The position numbers and the translations under genes are program-made. Below the pieces are notes generated by a model. It was not told the origin of the DNA. It did no database searches and was given only the letters and a program-made list of their open reading frames with translations. Positions 11,552-23,398 of a stretch of DNA of 64,000 nucleotides are shown piece by piece. Source of the stretch: Sarcomyxa edulis (taxonomy: Eukaryota; Basidiomycota; Agaricomycetes; Agaricales; Mycenaceae); assembly GCA_009761415.1 (NCBI GenBank), contig QUOL01000017.1:372001-436000 (forward strand). The letters run 5' to 3'. Within the stretch, counting starts at the first letter, position 1. Every line of letters begins with the position of its first letter.

Positions 11552-14500
11552 TCATGACGGCGGCTTGATACTGCTGAGCCTGACCACTAACGGCAACAAA
11601 GACGTGTTCTCGCTAGATGCATAGAATTGGACACAATCTAGATGAAGCTACGAGAGAAAGGGAACAGGTCAACGTTGGAAGATACGCAGAAAGGAAGAAA
11701 TGAGAGTCACCTTGAACCTGATATCGCACAAAACAAATGCATATCGGTGAGCAACAACGTAGGAAGGATGAAGCATGCACCCACCAATGATTGAAATTCA
11801 TTTCGAATTTGCTAAGAATCCGCCAGCGCTCAACCATAGCTGCGTCTCCTGGTGTCTCCGAGGTGGCCATCGCGTTATTTGCGGATTTAGTGAACGATGT
11901 CGTATACAGTGCGAACGTCGAACACGTCACTATCAGTTTCGAGAAGGCCTGAGAGGCAAGTCGATCAGCACCCAGGAGGTAAAGATAGAAAAGGAGCTTG
12001 CCCTGAGCAATTTCGCGGACGTCAACATGCACTCTTTCAGACACGTATCCAGAAAATCGACATGATCCCTCAGTAATTGATCCACCGTCGTCACCTTTGT
12101 CAACTTGACCTCCAGTGCCCGCCAATTGGGCTCCAACACTTCGAATGTCGCAAATGCTAGTATTTGCTGAACGAACGAGAGCATTCGAGCACGGAGAAGA
12201 CATACACGAAGACGCCACTTTGCGAGGTCTGGGTGATCTGGGAGAGGGCATCGCCATGGAGGTGTTTTTTGTTCAATCCACATGGAGGAGAGAGATTGTT
12301 CGACGTGTTTTAGATGAAGGAGGAAACGGAAGAGAAGCTGGTACCGCAAAATGGTCTTCCGAGAGATAACAAGAGATAGCGGGAACTTGACCGTATAATC
12401 GAGGGCTAACGCGTCGATAGCTGCAAGAGAGATGAGTGCATGGTTCCTCGATAAGTGGAATAGAATGGTGCAGTACCTATTATCGGTTTCTTGTCGTCCT
12501 TCTCTTTCTTATGGCTCCCATGCTCTGTGGTCGCCTGTTCGGTATCTCCATCCTCCCCGCCAATCACTCCACTGACATTTACGACAGTCAATAACCATTC
12601 ATACAACCCACTCCCCGCCATAGTGATCTTCACGTCCTCTCTGAACAGTAGATCCTCTCCTTGCGAATCCGTATTCAGCGCCAACTCCAACAGGCTCTGT
12701 AACTTGACTATCGACGCGGATTTTGCGGACTTGCGCAACTCCGTATGCGATAGATCGAGGAGGTGGGTGAGGAAAGAGGATTGGGATAGGAAAAAGTACC
12801 GCTTCAGAGATCGGAGACGGGGTATCAGTTGCTGATCTTTGAGGAGAAGTTGGAGAAGTGTTTGATTAGCGTGCGTGTAAGCGTCTTCGAGGAATTTGTA
12901 GAATCTACTTTCGTTGAATGAGATTTGCGGACGATGCAGAGAAAAGAGCAATTACGAACTTCTCGTCATCCATGGAAAGACCCTCCACATCACTGGCATT
13001 GCGTCCATCGCGTCTGATTTCTATCCCACATTCTCGTATCACGTTTAAGTATTTCCCCGCCAACAAGATCTTATGTTTCCAACCCTCGATGAGTGGTGGA
13101 ACGCAAGCTCCTCCAGGCAGTCGACCTCCCACAGACCTTGGAGGCGGTACACCAGCTTGGTGGCGTTTGGACGGCGCAGATAGAGTAGAACCATCCCGCA
13201 ACTATACTAAGACGTTATAACACGAACCTCGGTTGTATTAAGGAAAGCACACTCACCGTATATCGTCGCTCCCAGTACTCATCCGTATAATCCATCTCCA
13301 ATATCCCTCGATTGATAAACTTGCTCTCCTTGACCAAAAGCTCCTCATATGGGTCGACCAACCGCCCTGTCATGATCCACACCCTCAACATAGCAACATA
13401 CGGCATCCCAGCGTCTTTCAACAACTTGCTATAGAGTGTATGAGCCGTCGGGTCTCCCGACATATTCTGCATACGCTCGTAGATGATCGACAGTACTTCT
13501 CCGCCTTTGACAGCAATGTTACTAGCTTCGTCGCCCAGGGACGGTTTATTGATTTCAGACAGTACGGCTTTGAGTTTTGGACCTCCGAGCCCGAGTGCTT
13601 CGTTGCGTGCTGCTTCTTCGGGGTCTGACTCGGACTCAGACTCGGATTCGGAGGAGAGATCGCCTGAAGGGTCGTCGGCTGTCCCTAACTCTAGGATGAG
13701 TTGGTAGATTAGGGATAATGTGTGTATTGTTGGATGGACGTAGAACCAGAGCTTTTGGAGAGAAAATTGGGGCGATGAGTTGAATGCGTGCTCGAGTTGT
13801 GAGGTGAGTGTTTGATAGTCCTGTGTACAGTTATGATTGAGATGTGATTTCAGTATCAGAGAGTATACCATACTTTCAGCATGTCACGTATCGAAGCACA
13901 TAGTGCGTGGTTGACTAGTCCGTAGTCGAGATGACTTCGGTGTTCAATGAAAGACGAGATAGCGGTGTAATATGTGCCAAGGGGTAGAATTCGTTCAACG
14001 AGGTCGCGCAACGAAGGGTCTGCATGCGATACGTTCGTTTAACATCTTTTGCGAGTCGATTACTGAACTACCTTGTACGCACCGAGATAATGGGATACGA
14101 CGAATCTTATCCCCTGCAAAGGGTCATCGTCTTCTACCGAGTACTCTGGATGGTAGGTCACGTATACACCCTCGATACCCTGTTTGTTTCAAGTTTCAAT
14201 GATCAGCAGTATTTCTGATAAGAGAACTCACCATGAGAACGTAAAGCAGATCCTCCAGTATCATGGCTTCTTGCATATCGATGGGCACATTATCAAGGGT
14301 CTCCTGCTTCGCCTTTCCTTTAGCTTTTGGCACATTGTTAGAGACGGAAATCGAAGAGACGCGTGAGTTGAGAGGAGCGCGAACAAATGAGGTTTCGGCA
14401 ATAAACGAGGGCTGCTCGGTGTAATTATAGTGTCGACCTGATGCTTTTGGTTGAACGCGATCCTCCTCAGGCTCGAGATCATCAACTTGTGAGAGTCTGC

Positions 14501-14654
14501 TGCGTCTGACAGACGCGATGGTCCCTGTAATCTACGGAAAATTAATGAAAGTTGGTATAAGTTTTTGGGAACCTACCTTTGTATATTCTTTTGCTGACAA
14601 AGTGATATTCTTTTTCCTACCTCCCGTTCGCGTACGGGGGGTATATGGCTCCAT
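11552..14654 (-). CDS. Gamma-tubulin complex component 2 (Spc97/Alp4)
   Basis: Eleven exons: complement(join(11552..11647, 11711..11717, 11785..11948, 12002..12420, 12477..12904, 12960..13201, 13257..13820, 13874..14019, 14083..14179, 14232..14531, 14577..14654)), 846 aa, frame intact throughout. Family landmarks occur in order: VPIDMQEAMILEDLLYVLMG, DDDPLQGIRFVV, YQTLTSQLEHAF, QKLWFYVHPTIHTLSLIYQL, VDPYEELLVKES, HKILLAGKYLNVIRECG, AYTHANQTLLQLLL, SLKRYFFLSQSSFLTHLLDL, and FYASSENTSLLPLVVRLSSI at the end. GCP2 pairs with GCP3 in the gamma-tubulin small complex that nucleates microtubules at the spindle pole body. An acidic Ser-Glu run interrupts the N-terminal half. One exon is 7 nt, and one intron (11949-12001) uses a GC donor. 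Confidence 0.93.
11711..11717 (-). other. 7-nt microexon of GCP2
   Basis: The seven bases GTTCAAG lie between an acceptor (…atatcag) and a donor (gtgact). Including them joins …FEMNFNHW to FK and then LHLDCVQFYASS in one frame. Skipping them breaks the frame and loses residues expected just before the conserved C-terminal block. Confidence 0.7.
11949..12001 (-). other. GC-AG intron in GCP2
   Basis: The only frame-preserving removal between TSAKLLR and AFSKLIVTC uses donor GCAAGC after CTCAGG and acceptor CTCTCAG (53 nt). No GT donor nearby restores the frame. GC-AG introns are a known minority class in fungi. Confidence 0.7.
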
Positions 14655-14779
14655 ATGCGATGCTAGTTCGTATCCAAACTTGAGAATTGGAGGAGGTGTG
14701 TGCTAAAAGTTGCGAACGAGGAGGAACGCGTCGAATATTTTTCCACGCTAAGAACTCTTTCTTTCCGTCCACGCAAATT
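14655..14779. promoter_or_regulatory. Bidirectional promoter, GCP2 / mitochondrial uS4
   Basis: Only 125 bp separates the start codons of the divergent GCP2 and uS4m genes, so both promoters and both 5' leaders must share this segment. I see no clear TATA box. The genes are not related in function. Confidence 0.6.
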
Positions 14780-15948
14780 ATGCGGGGCGCCGACCTTTAC
14801 TGTCTCAAGAGATGTCTTCCTCGGATGGTATGCCTAGTTTTGAGATTTTCATCTTGATTAGTTCATAACTTCCTAGTATCATCATAGAGTTGGGCTCGGG
14901 ACAATCTAGTCAATCTTTACGCACGGACTGTCGGTGAAGGTCCAAAGAGACAAGAAATTTCATTCAAGCAACCTTTCCAAGGTCAAACACTGTTCCAGGA
15001 ACGTTGGTGGGCTAAGAAAGTCACTCGAGCATACCACGGCGATTTTATCAATGAAAAGATATTCAAACGATGGTACCTGCCGGACAATTTACCCGATGTT
15101 CGACCAACTCGAAGGGTCTTCGATGATACCGCCTCGCTGGAAGAGTTTGCGATGAGGAGAAAGAAGGAGAAGGAGCTAGAGGAGGAAGAAGAAGTCAAAG
15201 GCATTGCACCTGTTGGTAGTTTGATGTTCCAGGAAGTGGAGAGACGGCTGGATGTCTTGGTTTTCAGGTGCTGCTTTGCACACAGTGTTTATGAGGCACG
15301 AAGGCTGGTCATTCACGGGTATGTCAAGCTGAACGGCAAAAAGGTCTGTCGCTTATCTGTATCTAACATGATATCGTACTTAATTTCCTCATTCCCATTC
15401 TGTAGCATCAACATGCCCACACGAGATTGGCACCCGGGGATTTGATATCTGTCGACCCAGCTGCAATCCGTTTCTTAAAACCACGGTCACCTCCAGCTGT
15501 AGCGTCCCCTTCTCAACCCGAAGCTGTATCCGCAGGCGAAGGCGTCGAAGGCGTCGAAGAAGGGGCTAGCACCCAAGAAGGGACCAACACCCAAGTAGAA
15601 ATCAACACCCAACCCGAAGCAGAACAACGCAAAGATTTTCTTTGCCAGCTTCCAGAATACAGCGCTCCATGGCTCTTCATCCCGGCCTACATTGAACCAT
15701 CGTTCAACACTTGCTCCGCCATCTACGTCCGACACCCTACAGCACGACCAGGATATTCCGAGATCCCTTCACCATACGACGCTGACGGAGAAGTCATGCG
15801 ATTCGCATGGGAATGGTATGTCAGAAGGAGACCTAGGATGAGATGGACCCAGAAGAGGATCGCGAGAATGCCTGAGGATAGGGCGTTCAATATGCGGAAT
15901 CGCACGGATGGTTATCCTTGGGGATTCAGAAAAGGAGTTATCAACTAA
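14780..15948 (+). CDS. NAM9: Mitochondrial small-subunit ribosomal protein uS4 (Nam9)
   Basis: Model join(14780..14827, 14888..15343, 15406..15948), 348 aa. The start MRGADLYCLKRCLPRMSW followed by ARDNLVNLYARTVG is typical of fungal uS4m. The S4 RNA-binding fold is visible at RRLDVLVFRCCFAHSVYEAR, RLVIHGYVKLNGKK and the 'LAPGDLISVDPAAI' turn. Beyond it lie a Gln/Glu-rich linker and a conserved C-terminal extension with AYIEPSFNTCSAIYVRHP and an Arg/Trp-rich end. The protein binds 15S rRNA early in assembly of the mitochondrial 37S subunit and affects decoding accuracy. It is transcribed divergently from GCP2. Confidence 0.9.
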
Positions 15949-16132
15949 TAGCGTCGCGAGTATCTCTTTCCCCGTGTCTATATTATTCGGGATATCTTTT
16001 CTACTGGGGAAATTGTCGATACTTCACAAAATCTGATCACTACACACTTGCATCGACACTATCTAGTCGTTTCGATAGAGATATAAACAATTCTACACCA
16101 GGAGTGGAAACGAAGCATATATTACTATATGG

Positions 16133-17773
16133 CTAAATCTCGACGACCGGCAGGCCACTCAATTTTTCATTCGTTGCCACCACCGATAGCCGTTGGGACG
16201 GTGGCACCGCATTCTCTGGCAGGGGAATCTCTACACCCCCCGCAAGTATACCTACGCGCATCATGGAGAGCAACTGCAGAATGATGCTGTCAATAATCAG
16301 GTATACAACGGTAAGAAACAGACCGATTAGCTTACATTCTTGATGCGAAAAACGAGAACATCATTCGATCGTTAGTGAGTAGAAGAGAGAACATATTTGG
16401 TCATACTTACATGAGCTGCGTTTGAATGAGCGTACATGCCACCGAAGAATGGTGCAGTCATATCTTTCCCGGAATTTAAAGCGATGATACGACGTCCACC
16501 CGGATGTTGGTCTAGAAAAGAGGTGGCATCGTGGATGAATCCTGATACAAGAATCAAGGTCCTTGATTTGGACTGTTCTTGAACTTATCACGACAAGTCA
16601 GTAGAGCACATCCGGAAAGCGATCTATACAAGAGAAACGACGCACATGCTTCCCAAGTTACTACAGGTAACTCAGTCGGAGAAGACGGCCAGACCAACGA
16701 ATCCTGTATGGATTTCATTTCCTTGAGTTTCATAGTGAAGGCACCCTTCCGAATTTCGTTACTTGGAAATACTCTCAGCTGACTTGCTAAGCCTAGAGAA
16801 TGGCATGCAGCGATAAACCATTTCGTGGGGTCGTACTGATACCATAAGAATGCGTTTCGGTAATCCATTGGATACTGGTGGTGGAAATTATGATACCCCT
16901 CGCCCATGGTCAATATAGCAGAGATAAGGTGATCTCGGGGCGTCAATTTATCGTCATATGATGTTGATCCAAGCCAGTGTGCGATGGAGTTGATACAGAA
17001 CGTGCTCTGTGAGGCCGCTTAGAATGTAAAAACGCATAAACATAGAATAATAATCGACTGACATGATGAGCAACGGTCAAACGTAATGCACCCGCATAAC
17101 AAAAGCCACCCTTCCAGTCACCCCAAAGCAGGCCAGGAACGACGGTAGGAAGGGCGTACCCAAATATGACCAAAAGATAGAAGTACCATCGATGTTGCCA
17201 CTGGACCAGTGGGTTATTCCGCAAGTCAGATGTATCTGCCGTTCCTGAACGCAATTCCGATTCGAAAAGCATCCATCCGATGTGGGTCCAGAGAAGCCCA
17301 CGTTTAGAATTATAAGGATCGAGGTCGGTGTCGGTGTGCCGGTGATGCGATCGGTGGCGTCGTGCCCACCAGTAGCAGGAGCCTTGGACGGCGCTAGTGC
17401 CACCGAAGATCAAGAAGAGTTGAAGAGGCATGGCTGCGTTATATGACCTGTGGGACCAGAGGCGATGATAGCCTTTTTAAAGTAAGCCCTCCAAGTGCTT
17501 AAATGCTTAATGGGAGTGCGCAACGTGGATCTGACATACCGGCCGTGATGCCTAAATGGACGAATGGTCAGGGGTCGCGATAAGGTCAGGATAAGGTAAA
17601 AACGCACCCAACATTGAGAAAATGTAATATAGCACGGCGAAGAGTAGTGTCTTGTATTGCAGTGGGACGCAAAACAGACCATATACTGCTATCGCCGGGG
17701 TTATCACTAGCACAGAGACATTGAACCATCGCACCCGCTTGATAGCAGGAAAGTCCTGGGCGAGACTAAGCAT
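16133..17773 (-). CDS. OLE1: Delta-9 fatty acid desaturase with C-terminal cytochrome b5
   Basis: Seven exons: complement(join(16133..16273, 16336..16338, 16411..16583, 16646..17006, 17063..17472, 17540..17551, 17608..17773)), 421 aa. The three iron-binding histidine boxes are intact: HRLWSH (62-67), HRSHHR (99-104) and HNFHH (235-239). The fused cytochrome b5 has HPGG at 343-346 and a second His in AHSNAAH. Hydrophobic spans flank the boxes. The enzyme makes oleoyl-CoA and palmitoleoyl-CoA in the ER using O2 and electrons delivered through its own b5 domain. The N-terminus (MLSLAQDFPAIKRVRW) is shorter than in yeast Ole1, so a missed upstream exon is possible. Exons of 12 nt and 3 nt are needed to keep family residues. 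Confidence 0.9.
16336..16338 (-). other. 3-nt microexon (AAT) of the desaturase
   Basis: Between exon …AHSNAAH (donor GTAAGT) and exon LLSMMRVG (acceptor CTGCAG) the minus strand shows an acceptor 'catcaag', then AAT, then a donor GTAAGC. Related desaturases read HSNAAHNLL, so the single Asn codon supplies the missing residue. The upstream intron (72 nt) holds a good branch site (CTAAC); the downstream one is 62 nt. Frame alone cannot prove it, because skipping AAT also keeps frame. Confidence 0.6.
17540..17551 (-). other. 12-nt microexon of the desaturase
   Basis: The twelve bases encode most of GITAG just before YHRLWSH. Both flanks have good splice signals (TTTAG before, GTATGT after). 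Without it the invariant Gly-Ile-Thr-Ala-Gly-Tyr-His stretch of the first histidine box would be lost. Confidence 0.85.
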
Positions 17774-18910
17774 GGCGGGGTGCGTTTGAATTGCGCGTCG
17801 AGGACAACGGTGAGAGCTTTAGATGAAAATATCCTGCGTCTGGACCTCGATCCCGAGAACAGAGAAGGGACGAAAAATATTAGTCAATGCCGCCTCGACT
17901 GTAAGGTCAGAATCATGAACTCACACGAAACGTTATATGCCTCCCAACCCCGGATTTTTTTCGCTGCAAGATTATGATCATACATACCGACCCGACCGCA
18001 TCCGTGAGTGGCCCAATTATGGAACCTCCATGCCGCGATTGATTATTTTGCCCTGGGGAGAGCAACGAATCCGTCCTGGAACGTAGAGCGTTGGCCGGTT
18101 CTGAACTGGATCGGCCGCAAGTTGGCCCGCAACCCCCCGCATATTTCCAGCGAGCCTGGATAGTGTTTGAATTCCACGAAAGGGTCGTCGACGGCGCTAG
18201 TATGATACAGAGGAGATCTTCGAGCGTTCATTGTTCAAGTTTGAAGAGAGCCTGAAGCTTGAGCTTGTCACAGTTGTTCGCGTCTGCAAATTGGTCTCAC
18301 TCTCGACTCTCGACTCGCCCAGGACGCACTCATACTCTACTGCTTTCCTGGTACTGTAGTACAACGATCTGGTCAAACTCACTCTCTTGGAGTTAGAAAG
18401 GTCTTGTTATTCACCATCATGATGTCCCTTGAAAATTTCACTCGCCATAGTTCTCCACGAGCCAGGTCCTTCTTTCCAAGTCGGTCTGATCTTTCACAGG
18501 CAGGTATCGTGGGGTGTCATATGTAACAGGTATTTAAAGAAGCCGCGAGCGTATATATACACGCCATCACGCTCTATGTTGGTTTTGTCCGAAAATATCA
18601 CAAAAGCTCTGGAGGAATCAGCAAATGCTTGGTACGCGATCACCTCTATCATCCGATTCGCTCGAACGCGTCCTCCAAGGACCTTCAGCTTTCTTCTGCC
18701 TATCATTATCCCCTTGGTATTTCTTTTTGCAAATAAAACTCAGGCGACGCACTAGTAACCCTTCCAGAAGGTGAATGTACTGGTCATACGACCCGTTCAG
18801 TGGGATAGGAATTGCATGTATAGCATCCCGTGGCAATAATTAATCCAATCTTCACGTACCAGAGCGGTCAGGACATTCGACGTGGCATGCGCCTTCGCAT
18901 GTAGCATGGG
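17774..18910. other. Divergent promoter region, desaturase / SMP-30-like gene
   Basis: About 1.2 kb between two divergent starts, long for this block. This fits a regulated promoter for the desaturase. Only short open frames are seen and none is convincing. A (TA)-rich stretch 'gtatatatacacg' lies at 18548-18560. Confidence 0.5.
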
Positions 18911-18918
18911 TATATAAA
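18911..18918 (+). promoter_or_regulatory. TATA box of the SMP-30-like gene
   Basis: TATATAAA lies 57-64 bp upstream of the ATG at 18975, a usual place for a fungal core promoter with a short leader. Confidence 0.6.
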
Positions 18919-18974
18919 GAGCAAAGGCATAAACGTCTTTGTCGCTTCAATACCTACGACAAACCTACGAGGTC

Positions 18975-20597
18975 ATGGCCGACAATCGAGTGTTCAGATC
19001 ATATTTATTCGTCTGTGTCGCTGCATTTGCTACATACGCAAGCAGCACGACCGAAATACCCTCCCGACTACCTCCCCAATCCGTTGTGAGTATCTCATTT
19101 GATTGAACGCTGATTACAAGACAAACACCCTTCTACTTTACTCAGTTTATAGACCATCTGCAATTCAATGTGATCGGCGAGAACGGCACCTTTCGCGATT
19201 CATCCTTCGAAACATTCTTCAACCCTACTGGAACTACGCCTCCATTTTTCCAGATCTTCGATCCCGCTTTCCTTGATATCCTCGGAGACTCACCCTCAAT
19301 CCGATCCATCGCCTCTAACTCTACCTTCGCATTCGCGCATGAAGCACCTATATACGTTCCCAGCCTGGACGCAGTATTCTTTGCGAGCAATGATGGTGGT
19401 CCTCTCGGAATGAGTGATATTGATCACAGCAACAAGGTAGGTATGATCAGCCTCAAAGAAGCCGAGGCTGCCTTGAAGGCTAGTGACAATTCGGACGTCA
19501 ACATCCACGTTACGGAAGTGAGCAAACTATTTCCCCTCATACATTCGAATCAAGGGTAGCTTCTTATTCTGTTCGGTCTAATGTATTAGTTGGACCTCCC
19601 TGATACCATACAAATGACGAACGGGGGCACTGGGCCCCATAAGGGTTCGCTTCTTCTCGTGACTTCTGGACGTGGCGACCTTCCTCCTTCAATAGCTCTT
19701 GTCGACCCGAATCCTCCCCACAACGTCACTATCTTGCTTGACAATTTCTTCGGACGGCAGTTCAACTCCCTCAATGATGTCAAAGTCCATCCAAGTGGCA
19801 AGATCTTCTTCACGGATGTCATGTCAGTATAACACCACTCTCTTACGCGAATGTGGCAACTCATTTTATACATGTGTAGCTACGGATTCCTGAACCATTT
19901 CCGTCCGGCGCCACTCTTGCCTAGTCAGGTCTATCGTTTCGATCCAGACACTGGCACTGTTCGCGTCGTTGCAGATGGGTTCGACAAGTGCAATGGTATA
20001 GCGTTCACTGCCGATGGAGAGACCGCCTACATGTCAGTCGCCATATATATCTCCAGACTCTCTGACTCCCGAGTGTTTACCGTGATACAGCTTAGATACA
20101 GGAGCTTCCGGTGGGTTCCTCGGCAATAATCAGACGGAGCCTGCGACGATGTAAGTACCTATACCTGACACATAATATATGTAATATCAGTGTTGGCTTA
20201 CTAGACACTATTGAAAAAACTAGCTATGGTTTCGACGTTGATCCAAGAACTCAAGCTTTCACGAACAGACGTGTCGTTGCTTACGTCGATACAGGCGTTC
20301 CAGACGGTATACAGGTCGACACCAAAGGAAACTTATACGCCGGATGTGGCGACGGTACTCAAGTATGTTCTTCCACATGTTTCGCCAGTATTTTTTTCTG
20401 AAACCTCTTTTCTTCTTCCTCTTTGCCACCCGTAGGTCTTTAGTCCAGAGGGAACCCTGCTCGGAAAATTCTTCATAGGATCCACGTCCGCGAACATGGT
20501 GTTTGCGGGACCCGGCAGGCTGGTCATAATGGGCGAGACGAATATCTTTCTGGCCCACATTGCTGCGGAGGGTTTCCCATTGTCGCCGACCCCATGA
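18975..20597 (+). CDS. Secreted SMP-30/gluconolactonase-like beta-propeller protein
   Basis: Model join(18975..19085, 19146..19517, 19590..19822, 19880..20032, 20091..20150, 20224..20362, 20436..20597), 409 aa. Residues 1-24 form a secretion signal (YLFVCVAAFATYA core). The SMP-30 propeller is visible by its ligand loops: APIYVPSLDAVFFASND, FNSLNDVKVHPSGKIFFTDV, KCNGIAFTADGETAY, and GVPDGIQVDTKGNLYAGCGDG, which supply the metal-binding Glu/Asn/Asp positions. Such enzymes hydrolyse lactones or related sugar derivatives in a calcium-dependent way; the substrate here is unknown. Several N-glycosylation sequons support secretion. A TATA box is at 18911. The intron at 20151-20223 could be placed differently, adding about 18 residues before YGFDVDP. 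Confidence 0.85.
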
Positions 20598-20885
20598 TTT
20601 TAGAAGGGCATGGACGACATAGATAATGGAGTGGACATTCGGTGTTAACTATGACTACTACGTATTAGTCTTACACATAGACTGAGATACTGCTGAGATA
20701 TTGAAAAAAGTCTTATCGCGTGAATGCGACGCGACTGAAGTCACGTTGTAACGCGTCAGGCGTGAGCCTAAAAGTCTATGACTTAGACATCCTACGTCTT
20801 GAAAAGATAAGGAGCATTCATGGTGGCTCAAGAACCACGAATAGATAGAATGAATATAGAGAAACAAGTAAGTATGCACACTGAT

Positions 20886-23211
20886 CTAGGCGGCGACCTT
20901 GACGGCTCCCCAAGCGACTTTCTGGCCTGTTCTCTGCTTTCCAGCGACTGCTACAATGTCGGTACTGGAAGGAGTGGCAACCTTGGGTGGTACCGGTAGA
21001 GGTGTATTCCGTAGATCGTCGAATATCCTTTGTGTTCGTTCCGTATTCTTGATGAACCAACCTGCGTACCGCCGTCCAACCGTTGATTCAGCAATATGAA
21101 CCATGTTCTAATCAGAGTGGCGTTAGCTGCCAACCATAGGTGGGAAAGGGTCATTGCTTACTTCATTGATGACGAAGTTGAGGTCACTAGTGGAAATAGT
21201 TTGACCATCCAACAGACTCTTCTCTCCACCAACACGACTGACACTTCGGCTGACTTGCTTCATGACCATCATCTCTTGTACCATCTCCTCCTCATCAGCA
21301 TCCAAAAAGTTCGCCAATTTTTTGGCATCGAGGCTGGTGTACAGTTTCAAGAAACTGCGGAGGGTGGGTACGGGAGACTGAGCAGAGACGTCGGCAAGGA
21401 AGAGAGCGAGATGTCGGTGAGCGGGGTCTTGAGAAGACGTGTCAGTTTCGGAGGAAAGGATGGCACTGAGAGCTTGAGGATCGTCGTATGGTGGGGGGTT
21501 AGCGGAGATGAATTTGGGACATGCGTAAAGGAAGAGTTCTTCAAAGGCAGGTATTCCTTCTTCACTGTATGTGAAATCGATGTCAAAAAAAGGACAAGAG
21601 CAATTGATGCATGTCTCTCACCCGCGAGCCATCTTCGCAAATTGATCTCCGTATCTCTCTTTTGCGAGGTTGGCGATGTTGTCATCCAGTCGGCTTGGAG
21701 AGAGGGCGTTGCAAATAGCGAACAACGCGTACATCCGGTCTGCAGTTTTGCTGATCTGTCCGGTCTGTCAGTTATCAGGAAGAATTGAACTGAGCCAAGA
21801 ACGTACTTGATCGTACTGGTAACTCCTGGTATGGTATTGCCTCATTCGCATGATGAAGTTCAAGATAGTGACGAATGTGCGGATGGCATCTGGATACCGA
21901 CGAAGCATCATGTAGCAGAAGCCAACATAGTAGTATGTGGCGACATGGCATGCTGTGACGCGAGAAAATGGCGCCTGTGGAACGATCATTCTTGAGAGAC
22001 TAGCAAAAAATTTAAGGCAGAAGAGTAATGACCTTTTGGTTCAACTCGACGTTCTCCATGACCTTCAATGCGAGGGTAAAGTCTCCGAGGAGGACATGTA
22101 CACGCAACAAACCGATTATGCTGAAATAGCCCAGCATGCGGTAAAGAGGTCGAACACCGTATTCGCCTACAATTTCGCTACGCAAACAGAACATCAGTCT
22201 GGAAAACGATTCGAAGAGATTGATAACGCACGCAATTTCCTCTGCCGACTTGCCCTCTTGTTGTGCAACGATGTATTCGTTGATTTTTGATTTTTGAATG
22301 AGGGAGTAGAGAACGTTCAGGACACTGTATGAAGACCATACCTGTCCCCCGTCCGAGAGCATCAATAGCTCGTCGTCTGATTTTGATTTTGGCTTCGAAC
22401 GCCAGCTGCAGAAAACTTGGAACTGGTAGATGAACTCGTCAATGATATCCCAGAGCCATTGTTCGGGGAGTTCAAGCCGAACAGGACCATCCGAGTCTAT
22501 GGCTCGTTAGTCAGATTAAAGCATATAGTGATAGCTGCGAACTCACTGAGCAAGTAGTTGAACAGCTCGCAAGAGTTTTCGTAGGAATGGAAGCGATCAT
22601 CGATGTTAGGTTGGAGACGAGAGTATACGTGACGGTAATAAAGTTCACGATATAGGATCAAGAAAATTTGATCTTTTAGGATTGATAAAGTGAGAGCTCG
22701 TCCTGGAGATGTCATGCAAAGAGACACTCGTACCGTCATTCACCAACGGAGCAATAACCTCGGCCTCAGGCCATTCTGTCTTAGAATAGAACTTTTCCGT
22801 ATATTTGTTCCAGCCGCTCTCGTACGCGATTGTAATTTCGGCAAGATTGTTGTCCAGGACTGCCTGGTGGAAATGGACGATAAACTAATACGGAGACAAT
22901 GGTCAGTAAAAAAATGAGATCTTGATGTGACAGACGTACACCCTTGACCACGTCCGGGATTTGAGAGAAAGCAGCTTGATGGGCCATAGCCTGCTGAACA
23001 GCAACAAGCGTAGCTTCATCGATCTGTGGTTGTGGGATATGTGCTAGATTGCGTGTCAAGACCTCGGTTTTTTTCGATACTGTCCGTGCTTACCTTCATC
23101 GTAGGTACCATTTTGCCCGTAGTTTCCGAGAGCCAGGGAGAGGTCTACATCTTGTAGGTCCTCATCAATGTCAGCTTCTGCAGCCCATAGAGCCATTCGT
23201 TGTTGAGCCAT
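20886..23211 (-). CDS. Translation initiation factor eIF3 subunit L
   Basis: Ten exons: complement(join(20886..21107, 21162..21564, 21622..21764, 21807..21974, 22033..22177, 22232..22496, 22547..22672, 22734..22884, 22940..23043, 23094..23211)), 614 aa. The family signature is clear: [98 protein letters not shown], and the PCI-domain end [19 protein letters not shown] through [20 protein letters not shown]. The protein is a non-core eIF3 subunit that helps load 40S ribosomes on mRNA; it is kept in filamentous fungi but absent from budding yeast. The start lies 187 bp from the divergent nucleotidyltransferase gene. Confidence 0.94.
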
Positions 23212-23398
23212 CGTGGAAGTCGAGATGAATGATGAGCGGGCGACTGTCCCGAGGTGAATGAATATTTAGAGTTTTTTGGCCCAATTTCTGTGTCAAACTC
23301 AAGATCCGGGTAAATTGTTACGCGTTTTGGACAGAACGTTCACCCAAAGGGCACGAAGTCGCGTTCAAAATTTACTCGCTCTCTAGAGTCCTCCTCTC
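23212..23398. promoter_or_regulatory. Bidirectional promoter, eIF3l / nucleotidyltransferase
   Basis: The 187 bp between divergent start codons must drive both genes. It holds a T-run and the repeated phrase 'gttacgcgttttgg / gtcgcgttcaaaa'. No clear TATA box is seen. Confidence 0.6.

Noticed and set aside
21096..21788. Plus-strand open frame of 230 codons
   Set aside because: It lies antisense to well-supported eIF3l exons and crosses their introns.
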